DNA of 64,000 nucleotides from Ancylostoma caninum (Eukaryota; Nematoda; Chromadorea; Rhabditida; Ancylostomatidae), in contig JBAJFG010000015.1 in NCBI GenBank assembly GCA_037903475.1, forward strand, positions 2,170,001-2,234,000. Direction: 5' to 3'. This document shows positions 36,307 through 47,800 of this stretch, piece by piece. Each line of letters opens with the position of its first letter. Positions within the stretch are counted from its first letter, which is position 1. The position numbers were made by a program, and so were the translations under genes. The notes under the pieces were generated by a model. The model saw only the letters and a program-made list of their open reading frames with translations, was not told where the DNA came from and searched no databases.

Positions 36307-38366
36307 GAAATGACTGGGTAGGTGAATCTGCCCGTTTCATATATTATGATCCTCACATGGATTATTACTGTTACAATTTTCGACCACATTATTATGCTCG
36401 TTAGCACGAAAGCACTTTTTTTCCGAACACAGGACACTGGACGAAAAAGATGAATTGCTGTATAGAACCTGAATAATCCTAACTCTTCTTAATCGTCGAA
36501 AGCCAGTTTATCGCCGAGTGCTTCCGTCCTTCTGATCTTTTAATAATTACCCGTGCATGTTCAACAGCATGGTTATGTTTAGCATACTTTTATAAACTGT
36601 GATCCCCTTTTCACTAACAACTTTTGAATCCACTTCTTTCCATGTTCATTCGAATGAACAACCAACAGCTATTGTCGCGCCTATGAATATTGTTATATTA
36701 TAGTAATTCGTATAAGATCTTTTGCTTAAGGATGCCTGAGTTATATAGATAGACAATAACAAAATAAATCCGGTATCGTTAAGAACAAGATTTTATACGA
36801 ATTCGGAACATGCCGAGATCAAATGACAATCGTACATGGAGTCTATTATTGTAATTTTTCTGCCTAGGAAGACATCAATAAGACATACAGACAGAAGAGA
36901 AGACAGAGACAAGACAGAGAGGGAAGACATCAATTTCTGCTTGCTGCACTCTTACCTTCATTCATGGTCAGAATGGCTTCCCTTGTTGCGTACTCTAGGA
37001 ACAGTAATTACTAACACTAGCATATTCTCACATAGCTGCATCGGCTACGATTAGAAAATGCACTTAACACAGTATGTTCCTATGGAACTAGTACCGACAA
37101 TGTATGTACATAATTTTTAGTGGTTCTGTGAAGGATCGATGTTTAATCAGTTCTCGCCTGTCCTCTAATCCTCTGATTCCTGTTCCGTTAACATGATTAA
37201 CAACTTGCTGTGCTTTGTGTTGATTGTTCTTCTTATGTATTTGTAACATACTTGTCAGAGTTTGGAACTCTAACACATTTTTATCGCAGAGGATTGGTGA
37301 AAAGAAAGACTGGTGTCTCCGCCTCCTGACGACTGTTCGAGTTTCGAATAAACTCACTGTGAAACTAATTTTAATTAACTCTGACTGGATCATAATGGAC
37401 AGTGCTCAGCGAAACTCAGGAGTAGCCTGGAGCGCTGCTATGACCAATCCACCTTTAGCTGCGTGATCTGAGGAGTGCGCTGGCTCCTAAGAGAAGGAAA
37501 ACGTCTGGAGACGGGTCCAACCTTGTTAATTATTAACTGCTATTATTAACCTTATTTAATGATAAAAACGAAAACTGTATTCAATTTTGTCAAATCCTTC
37601 GGAAAAGACGGTTTCCATTGCCGCTGCTTCAGTTCGATTGCAAAGGATGGCCGAGTTGCTCGCGTTTGAAATGGAATGAAGTGAAAATAAATAAAACCTG
37701 TTTTATCATAGCGGAAAAAAGTGATTGTAAACAAAAACACCAGCTCATTCCATGTTACAACTCATCGTAACTGAACGCTAGCACGTATCTATTCTCTTCA
37801 TATTTCGGGAATGCTGCTGTCTACGACGGCACAAGTTCATGGAACTGTTGAAACAACTGCTAGGTATCTAAAACGATCAAAACCTCAAATACAAAAATTT
37901 ACGTGGGTGCTGCCTTCGAAGTGTGCCACCTCATGATTTGGTCCTACTCGACGCGCTGGCTCCAGAGATGTACTTGAAATCCGGAAAAAAAGGTCAATAA
38001 GAAATCCGGAAAAAGGTCAATATTCCGTGTCTGTAAGGCTATCGTTTCCCGTTTCCTCGAACCTCATGATTGCTGTGTTGGAAAACCATCCCGCGCTCTC
38101 AGCAGGCTTCCGCTAAAGACTACATCCTCTTGTCCACCGAAGAATCTCGTAACTTACGAGATCCTCGACGTTTTCCTGAGATTTAAACTCCATCGTAGCT
38201 CTCAGCGCCTCGCATACGTTCGACTTACATGAGAATCTCGAACGCGATCCCTGGCCTCTCGCATCTGGATTACTCTCATCCGTAGGTAATAAAATAATGC
38301 AAGCGAAGCGAGCATCAAGAATAGTCTAGAAGTCCTACGTCCGCCGCCCAGTCAGATTGGTGATAT

Positions 38367-38470
38367 ATTAGGCCCACAAGTATAAAATGTCTAATTTTGA
38401 ATGGCAATCCAAGTATACTCCTATACTACCACCACTTTTTCATCTTAACGGTATCTTCGTTGCTCCAGTA
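38367..38470 (+). mobile_element. Solo mariner terminus fragment
   Basis: TTAGGCCCACAAGTATAAAA followed by TGTCTAATTTT matches the terminus and subterminal sequence of the element at 33,952, including a later CTCCTATACTA. No matching opposite end was found nearby. Confidence 0.5.
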
Positions 38471-39019
38471 GTTTAGGGGAAAGGAGGGGCTTGACACTCG
38501 GGATGTTTGGCAAAGTCAAAAAGGGGACTTGGAGTTCACGTTAGACGATTTAGATTGAGTTCTAAGCTGCATATCAGCTTAATCGCTTCATTTCGTCGAA
38601 CCTTTCTTTGCGAATGATGAGCAATTACTTGAATTTATTACTTTAAATTATCCTTATAGCTATTTCTCTATCGAATAACCGTAGTTCAGCAAATGTGATG
38701 AATCTATTTTGATATAAGAGTTTGAGACTCCATTTGCATCATCGCCTTCCCTCATTTATTTCGGAGAGCTGTCAACAGCCTCTGCCGTTGATTTGATGAC
38801 CGATTTCCAGGACCTTTGAAGTCACAGCTAAGATGATTGACGTCGATACTATCCAAATAACAAAATGCAGTTGTACATATATGTATGAACACGTAACATA
38901 TGGCAGTCTATTTATTACTGAACAAAGCGAAGCCAAGTGGTAGCCGCTACAAGAAGGTATGTGGTTCTCTGTTTCTTTTTTTTTCAGTGCAGTTCTTTGC
39001 TTTTCCGATTTCATGAGGA

Positions 39020-39760
39020 CGGGTACGACACCGCATATCTCATTTGAAATACCTCCGAGAGCCTGGCGAAACCTACCCTTCCAGTATCGTATCGCTCAAT
39101 GGTAGGATTTTCGTGCTTTGTACGTTTACCGGAATAGAGCGCCGGAAACTTGCCATTATTGGCGACCCAAGCGAAGAACATAGTTATTAGTTGTTTCCGT
39201 ATCTGTCGGAGGGATGTGGTTTCCTCTCCAAGGGGTGATGTTTCCTTGACCACATATGGTCGTTTCACTGGCTGTGAAATTTTTGTACATTCGTTCATAT
39301 TCGAAAAGTCATATCATTCGAATACCTAACTTCATCGTTGTCGGCTTTTCAGAGTCGCTTAAATGTTCACTTTCAGACAAACGCGACATGAAATGACATT
39401 GTCTCGAAATAAGGAAAATGTGTTAAAAATTTGGTATAAGCACGTCATCAACCACATCCGTGTTGGTGTTATTAAATCATACGAACTCATTTAATCCGAG
39501 CTGTGAGCAGAGGAAATAATCCATCCCGAATGTTCGTTTTTCCAACTACTAATCAGTTTCAAAAATAAACAGTAGGTGTGAGCAAAACTTCCGGGACAGT
39601 TGCACATAATTTCTCTAAACGCCATAAATCGGCACAACACCAATATTTTCGTGGAGATAGTGAGCATCTGTGCTGTGATGCTAATGCGGCAAACAAATGA
39701 CTTTTCGAGAAGCCTAAAACTTGACAGCTTCATAGTCAAAACAGCAGTACGTGTCGTTTT
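39020..39760. repeat. Diverged local repeat, copy A
   Basis: Shares blocks in order with 42,890-43,660: GTCATATC, CAGACAAACG/CAGGCAAACA, AATCATACGAACTCA/AATCATATGACCTCA, TAATCCGAGCTGTG, and AGAAGCCTAAAA. Neither copy has a convincing reading frame. Confidence 0.55.
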
Positions 39761-42692
39761 AGGGTAGAAAGGTGCTTGCGACCAGGTCTCAATAGTATGC
39801 AGGATGAGTTAGAAGTTCGAAGCACAAATGTTTTACCCAGCACAGTTGCTTGTCAACGTTGTTCCTTCTGTTTGTACTGGCCATCTAATATTAGGTTGAG
39901 GAGAAAGTAATGGAAGAAATGGTATCCAAGTCGGATTTTCATCTCTAACGTTTGAGAGGGGTTTTCTCAGTGAGTTGAGTATACATCTTTGTAATCTATA
40001 ACATTACTCCAACGCATTGGTACAACGCTGTCTCCCTCTTCTCAGAATTACGCAGGCTGCGGCTGGTCATACAAAGGGACTCCCACACGGAAATGGTCAA
40101 AATCGACGGGATCTTTCTCGCAGAAGAAGAAACTGACCGAAAGGACGAAGTAGCGATCCGAGAGTGACAAGCCGGAAGAAGAAAAATAGTGACCTACCAG
40201 GGTGGAGGAAAATACCGCTATTTTGGGACAGGAAAAACGTGGGAAATTTGACATGTAAAAAAGTGGTGTGGAGCAGGGTTTTTCGTTTTCGTCGTCCTTC
40301 TCCAATGGCTCCCCTCAGTTTTCAGACCTGACGAGCCAGTCGTGTCTGTGTTACCTTGTGGAGCTACTCGAATCAGAGCAATCATTTCGCGTTGCGACGT
40401 TAGAGCGTCCTAGGCGTGGCTCCTTTTAGGGGACCATATCTCGAGATTCGAAGCAAGTGGAGCAGTCGCGTGCTGTGAAATATTTAGCCACTCCCTTCTT
40501 CATTGTGCTGCTGCTGTTACCGACCCCAGTGCTTGCCAAAGTTTTGCAGAGCAGCTCATAATAGAGGTTGGCGCAGAAGCACCCTATCAGAAATGGAGGC
40601 GTAACTGCAGCAACAAGCGCTTCCTGGCCTATCAGTAGCCACAGGGTAATACTTTGGGGAATCTCCTACAATGTCAGCAGGGAACGCCTGATCGAATTAT
40701 CAACAGTGAGGGATACGAATGTTTTGAAAAATTTCTTCCATTACTTTCTCCTCAACCTAATATTTATATCTTCGCGGTTTCAATTCTTCTCAAGATTGGC
40801 TAGCGAATAGTAGTCCGGATCCAGTTGATTATGAGAAGTGTTGCAAGCAGGACATTTGCTAAGTATCACAAGAATACCGCTTCGCTAAAATCCGCTCTGT
40901 CGCTGGAATAGAATGAAAGGAAAACCGGGAATAGAACAACGTGGATGCCTTCTCGCGCCGTCTCCACGGCTGTATCAAGCCAAATGGAGACCGAATTGTA
41001 AATGAATCATAATATGTCAATTGGTAACCAGTCGTTAATCTTTCTCAACGAGAATAATTGAAAACTCTAACTGTACGTATGATTTAGTATATACATACAG
41101 TATTTTATCTTAGGTATGCGTGTCACATAAGAGATCTTCCATCTTAGTGGGACCTCTGCCCTCGTGAGGCTCAGGCTGAATAATATTTCAAGAGGTTTTA
41201 CAATGAAATGAGCTACACCATTAATGAAACACAACGGGAATGTGATCTGGCGTCAGTGAAGACAACTCTGGCCACAAAGATATTTTTCGAAGAACTTCAT
41301 CCAATGTGTACCATGCCGAGTTCACCATTTCTGGGAACTGGTTAAGCTCAAAATCATCTAATCCATGAGCAGGGCCTGATTTATTCAGATAGGAAGGTTC
41401 AAATACCTCAGCAAGATGCCAGCCCTCTCTTCATCCGGGTTAGCATGGCTTGTCTATGTTTATCCAAAGCGAAAGCAGCTAAGCCAGAGTTCGACAGTTA
41501 AATTAGTAGTGTATGTAAAGTTTTGGTTGTTTTCTGCCTTCTAACCACAAAATATGTACAGAAGTAGTACCAACAGCAGTGACGAGCAAGATTTCCTCTG
41601 CAAGCCCATCACCACAACTAGATCCTACATCTTCGAAGAAAAAGTACAGATTCCTTGAATAAAACTCTGACAAAACATCGTTAAGATATTAGCGCACGCC
41701 TTATAAGACCAAGACTTGAGCATACAGCATCATTTGCCATCCATTGACGATCAGCTCTAGTTGCGGTGGCATCTGCTCCACTTAAACGGTGGGACACGGG
41801 GTGCGTTCGTCCGTTGACTGGATACTTAATGTTGTCTGGCGTGGATGAGTTGAATAAACAGGTGTAAGAAGGACTTTGGTGGCGTAGAGCATAAATAAGA
41901 AACACGAATAACTTTCAGGCTATTGGAGACGACGTTAAGTCGAAACGTTAGGCCGAAAATGAACGTATCCTTATAAAAATCTGTGTGGCACGAAAGAAAA
42001 CTTCAGTATCTGGCAAAACTTTTGCAGTAACTTAATAACACCTGACGACTGAAAGTGGACAGATCGAAATATGAAATTGGCTCCAATGGAAACAACGGCA
42101 GAAGCTGTCGGCAACTTTCCGAGGTGAATGAGTGGAGGCAATCAAGTGAGCTATGATGAGAACTGCTTTCCTATACATAAAAATGATTAGTTGCACTGGT
42201 TGACCGATGCTTATTTGATGGCTAAACTGCCATTCGGAAGCTTTCCAACAACCCCTTGGCATCTTCAATAAGAGACGCGAGGAGGCTATGATAAGTGAGC
42301 TTAGAACTCATTCCTCAAAGTGTTGCAAACGTCTAACGAAAGCTCTTTCCCTTCCGTTGAGCTAGTTCCGAACACTCTGAACACCATGGTACCCACCCCC
42401 TCCCTACTCGCCCCCCCCCCCCATCATCCTGTCTGTGCTCGTAGTCTCTTTACCTTGTGTTTGGATCACTGAAACGCCTTCCCAAGCTGCGCCCCTAAAC
42501 ACAGACAGAAGGATAGGGGGAGGTCCGATGACGTTCAGGATGTCTGAAGGAGGTTGGAGAAGAATGGAGGAGCATTAAACGTTGGTAACAACTCAAAGAA
42601 TCGCCACGACCACTCTCAGCAAACCTTGCCATGGAGTTAAGACTCTAATCCTAGTACGGAAGCAGAACATGAGCTTGTTAGCAGCTTTATTG

Positions 42693-42728
42693 GCTAGCGT
42701 TTCGGCGATATCGCATTCTTCAGAACCT
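42693..42728 (-). ncRNA. Hammerhead-ribozyme-like motif
   Basis: On the minus strand TTCTGAAGAATGCGATATCG continues CCGAAACGCTAGCC. It has the conserved CUGANGA box, a potential stem II (GCGATATCGC), GAAA and the downstream stem strand. The layout is the same as in the two hammerheads of the Penelope-like element at 51.8 and 53.3 kb. A mismatch weakens stem II, so activity is doubtful. No element-coding sequence is next to it. Confidence 0.5.
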
Positions 42729-42889
42729 GGGGTGCGTCAAAATTTTCAAACGTCTCTTCAATCCACAAACGAAGCTTTAAGCCAGCCAGTTTTTCATCGC
42801 ACAGAAAACCCCTTTGCCAGAATCACGTATCGTTCATATATACAATTTCCTGGGAAAGAATTTACAAATTTGTGAGGACGGGATTCATT

Positions 42890-43660
42890 CAGGTAGATCG
42901 CAGGAGACCCGGCATTATTAGCGTTCTAAGCCAAGAACAATATACGTATGTACTTCCTGTGTCTGTCAGAGAAATGCAATGCTCTCCTCGAGAATTGGTG
43001 GTCCTTCGATCACACAGAAGTAGTTCGGTTGGCTCGGTTGGCCAGTTTTGAAGTTGAAGTTTTTCAAAGCTAAACAATTACACGTTACAGTACTGCATTT
43101 CCCGGCTAACCTTCCAGTGGAGATCGAATGAGTATTGCCCTTTCTTACACCACTCCATTCGCCTACATTCGGAAAGTCATATCTGTTGAACATGGTCGGT
43201 ACTGCTTCAACGCTCATGTTCAGGCAAACATAGCATAAAGTGACACTGATTTTAAGCGAGGGTAAATTATGAAAAACCTGCCATAAGCCTCTCATATCAA
43301 TAGAATCAGTATTAGTGTTCCTAAATCATATGACCTCACTTAATCCGAGCTGTGGATGTGGTATTCAGAACAAAGGAAATAACGAATTCCAAATGTTTTT
43401 TGAAGCACCGATTAGTGCTTCAGTAAAAAATTCGGTTTGAGGAAAACTTCCTACACAATGCAGCGAATTTTTTAAAACGCCATATTTTTTGAAACGCCAT
43501 AACTCGGTTCAAATCAATACTATTATTGAATTTGAAAAAAGTTGACAATGTAGCCATTATGACACAGCAACGACTTTTCCAGAAGCCTAAAATCCGGTGA
43601 TCCGATGCGCTTATATAGGAAAGAACGGCACACTTTGTCTTACGGTCCGAGGGTCTTTGG
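42890..43660. repeat. Diverged local repeat, copy B
   Basis: Partner of 39,020-39,760, same orientation. Heavily diverged; no gene recognised. Confidence 0.55.
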
Positions 43661-44804
43661 GAATATATGGGGTAAGTCACAGCACGAAAACCCATGTGGT
43701 ATTTTTAAGCGGTTGACACAGAAACATGCTGTCAAGCAGCACTAGTGAACCTTGCCGTTTACTTGAACTCGTCTTATATTGCAGAATTTGCCCATCAATC
43801 CTTGAGGTAGAGAAGAATATTTTTGAAATCCATTATTGAAATTAAGAAATTCGAGGGTTATTACCCATTCGTTTGGGAAGACTTCCAGCGGGTGACTTTT
43901 ATTGCTGCTCAAAAGTGCCAATGGGATTTTTCGGCGGTAGTTTGATTAGTTGGCCAGTTTTTGGATGACTCTCTGGAGGATAGCACCTGCTAGCAAGATG
44001 ATAGGTTGTGATCTTGAGAGTGGCCCAATCTCACCATTGGTGTACAGGTGGCTCTGTAGCTGCTGTCATAGGCGCACAGTCGACATGAGCTAGAACCACC
44101 GTCGACGCTGCTGCTGCTACAGAAAGTAAGGGGGGGGGGACTTGAGGAGTGTGTCAGCAGACTACATGCTCATCATGATGTCTTTCATTCTTTCGGGGTT
44201 CATAATCGTTTAGAAAAGTGATGAATACCACGTCTAAGCTTCTAATGACAATGTAACTGGTGCAGTCTTCATCGGGTCCCATCGATACCCCTTGTTGAAG
44301 CCGCAACTATTTCCGTACGTTATTCTCGGTTTTCCCTTTTTTATGTGACGTTTCTGCCTCAATACTGATTTCAACAGTTTTTAATCGCCATAATTGGTTG
44401 AACTCTTCCTTAGCTTTCGTATGGTAATGAAACTTTTATGAGCTGTAGTTGTGCAGATTAGGCAAAGACGAAGATAGTTCCTTATTTTAATAGCATCCTC
44501 ATTTCCCAACTGTATCTCTTTCCTGTTGATTTAGTCCTCAGTGGATAGACCTCATTCGGATCTAACTGGCTTTTCAGACTGTAATGAAGACATTCGATAA
44601 TCATGCACATCTTTATGAAGTACCCATTCAAAACTACAACAATTCGGCGATATGAAGTTCTACATTTTCAAGAGGCTTAGAGGAGAAGAGAAAACCGATC
44701 CCATCAAATAGACTAGTGAAGCAACAGGAGAAATCACTACGAAAACGCAAAAATCTCATGAGAAGTCAAAGATAACACATCGCTGAAACATCCGGACCGG
44801 CATT

Positions 44805-47800
44805 TTACGTAGAGCACAGACCTCCGGCTGGCTCGCATTCTCTCTTGTCACATTTCGAACATGTCTTGCCCACGGTGTAGAGGGGGTCTCCATCCTGTGG
44901 TGCGATGCTGAAATGTTTGTGCGCTTTTTTTTGCCAGTTGATGCTAACGCCTCTCGAGGGTGTTGGAAACATCGTCAGCCGAGGTGATAAATCCAAGTTA
45001 TTGCTAACAATGTAGGTGCAAAAGGTTCGGCTCGCAGATCGGAATGAAACCTATCTGGCTTGAATCTTTGTTTGAGTAGATGCTACACCATGTATTTCAC
45101 TACTGCCCTCGACTCCAAAGAACAAAAAAAATAAGGATGCAAGACGGACGCTCATGGCAGGCTTCGAACTCTCGACCCTTTGTTAAGGGTCCATTAACTT
45201 CTCAACTCGGCCCCTCTGTCGCTGATGGTGCTCAGGAACGCCTATATTGATGTAGTGGGATTCCTACATTTTTTGACCCCGCCTTCAGTAATGAAATATA
45301 TACTGTAGCACATTCTCAAACAAAGATTCAAGCCAGATAGGTTTCATTCTGTTCTGCGAGCCGAACCTTCTGCACCTCCCTTGTAAGAGACATTTCGGAT
45401 CGAGAGGTCATTGAAAGCGTCTCCCTCAAGCGAATTTTCTTATATGCGATGGGCACATATTTTCTTAACTAATATCATGGAAAACCTCTTCTGGGCCCAT
45501 TCTTTTGTGGAGAATTCGGGATGGGCACTGAGACATCTGCCACAGGAAAACACATTCATCGCTCGCTTTCACAGGCGGCACGACGTTTGGAGCGGGATCG
45601 CATCGTCAGTTTTGATATTGTTTGGGGGAGGTGCACACCCCTTGTGGCACATGGCTCAGTGGCCACGCCAAATTCTTCTCGAAATAAGGGGCTCAAAATA
45701 GAAATTCACGATTTTTTTTTAGATGGTGGGAGATTCATATTGACATTGACGAAGCATCCAAGTGCCTGTGAATTGTGTTTCGAAGACTTTTTTCAGCAAC
45801 CTGCAGGAACGGCCTCGTACCTGTTATATTCACAAATGGCGACGGCGTAACCTTTGCTTGCACAATTAACCACTGAACAGCCCACTTTGGTGGCCTCTTC
45901 GTGTGCCATCTAAAACGAAAAACTTTTTCTATCTCAATCAGCAACGAACTTCTCACGTTTCTCACATTTGCGAAAAACGGTGCTTTCGTCACAATATCAT
46001 TGTTGAGTTCTCCGTTATCAGGCACATCCACTCCTTTCAGTTGGCTCCACCAGGATTTTATTGCCTGCAATCGATAAGTTGGGTAAATGTGATTCCTTGG
46101 TTTTACACTGGAGAAAAAGGTTATTTCTCAAACATTGGCGAAGAAGTGGTACTGTCCGTTGCACGGGGTATCCGAAAATTACTTGCATACCGACTTTAAA
46201 ACAAATGAAGTTCTATACAAGGAACATAATTCAGTTGTTGCATAGTTCCAGTAAAAAGGAACACAGCTGCTGAGGTGAAAATTCCCCGTGCGCTAGTTCA
46301 CTAGAGCAAACGACTCCCGAAAACAATCTCTACGAACTTTATCATTGGGACCTAAGAATCGCTGGTTCGGTTTACCTTGGGGTTTTGAACTGCTCAGCTC
46401 ACTCCAGAATTTCGGGGTCGAATAAACCCGTTGTTCTGGAAACATGGCACAGGAGATAATGACTGCTTCGTCTGCGAGAATCGTGCGATGGCGGTTTTTA
46501 GCTCCCGAACGGCTGTTTCTCAGCTGATAAAGAACAACCCAACTACTGCTCAACAGCCATATTTTTAATCAGTGAGGGGTTCACAAAATCTGTTCAAAAT
46601 ATGTATGAGTTCGCGACAACTAACTTTGCGGTTCCAGCGTTAAAGTGTTGCTACACGGGTAATTTTTGGTCACCCTCTATCTTAATGGTGGTCCAGAAGG
46701 AATGGCATAAGTTAGTGAGTAGCATTTGCTGACTAATATCTCTACAGTAGCCGCACGTTTTGCTCTGAACTCAAGTTTCTTTATTAATGCTGGACCCAGG
46801 CTACCGTTTGCTTCCAAAGTAGCTCTGAGAATTGCAAGGAGAATTCCACCAGAAGTTTTCATTGCACATTTACTTTGTCGCCAAATGTGCTACATCTTCC
46901 TAGTAAGACAGCAAAGAAAACATCTTTTGCCGAAGATTATGTGTGGGACAAAGCGTTACCTCGTTTTCTCAATTATGACTACAATAACATAACACAAAGT
47001 TCTCAAAAGATGGCCTTATTTGCGGCTAGGGAGTGTTCTGTTTCAAAAACTGCTTCATTGACAAGACCAAACCCTATATTTCGAGAGTCATAGTCATCAC
47101 ATACCTCAGCCAATTTGTGTTTTATGCTTTAACCTTTTTAGTTCAAGAAGCTCCTTCAGGGAAAAATCAGGGATAATCGGCTATCACGTGAACATGAAGT
47201 AGCCGCAGCAATCCTCTCCTCTTTTTCTCAAAATCCATTTCGTTTCTACCGGAATCTTTAGATAACATTGAAAAGAACACAATCTGAGTTTTTGTAGTTG
47301 TCGACTTCGTGAAGGTTTCCTTGAAGATTTTTAGGATTTCGCGAGCATGGTCGACATAATGAGCCAAAATTCCCGGAGATGTACGTACTTCAAAGTAACT
47401 CATGCTCTATACATGCCTTGAATTGCATTAACGCAGCGGATTAATGAGAGAACCATGTATCATGTGGTGAGACGAAATAAGATCCAAAAATGCGGCAAAT
47501 GAAAAATAATACCTTTTCGAGCACTTGCTCGTTCGTGTCCTCGTACGAGCCCTTGAAGTAGTTCAAAGAATTTCCATTATCGGGTACATAGTTAGTGTTG
47601 GCGCAGTCACCTTGGGCCTTGGCATGTTGAGCACCGTTCACGTAGTAAGTCTGAAACTCAACCAATAATTTTTTCACTGATGCTGTTGAGAGGAGTGTTT
47701 TTCTGTGCGCCTAACCAGAGGAGGCATCTTCGAAGCCCATTTCGCGTAACCCTTTCGAGTCTTCCGCCCATCCTGTTGCCAGAAGCCTTCTGCAGTGAAC

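Larger units (their letters stand above)
23310..37380 (+). repeat. Segmental duplication, copy 2
   Basis: Direct repeat of about 1,455-19,890. It starts inside kinase intron 2, so kinase exons 1-2 were never included or were lost. It ends near 37,380. It lacks the elements at 4.6 and 6.5 kb and most of the 12.6-15.3 kb RTE segment. It carries its own insertions at 24.2, 30.7 and 31.2 kb, and a mariner at 34.0 kb for which I saw no counterpart in copy 1. Confidence 0.85.
36307..44800. other. Long gene-poor stretch
   Basis: The first kilobase is the upstream flank of ASP copy 2. After 37,380 I see only remnants: a mariner terminus at 38,367, a diverged repeat pair (39,020-39,760 and 42,890-43,660), a poly-C tract at 42,412-42,424, and hammerhead-like motifs near 41.9 and 42.7 kb. 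Sequence at 42,300-42,400 resembles 62,200-62,300. No exon could be supported. Confidence 0.4.
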
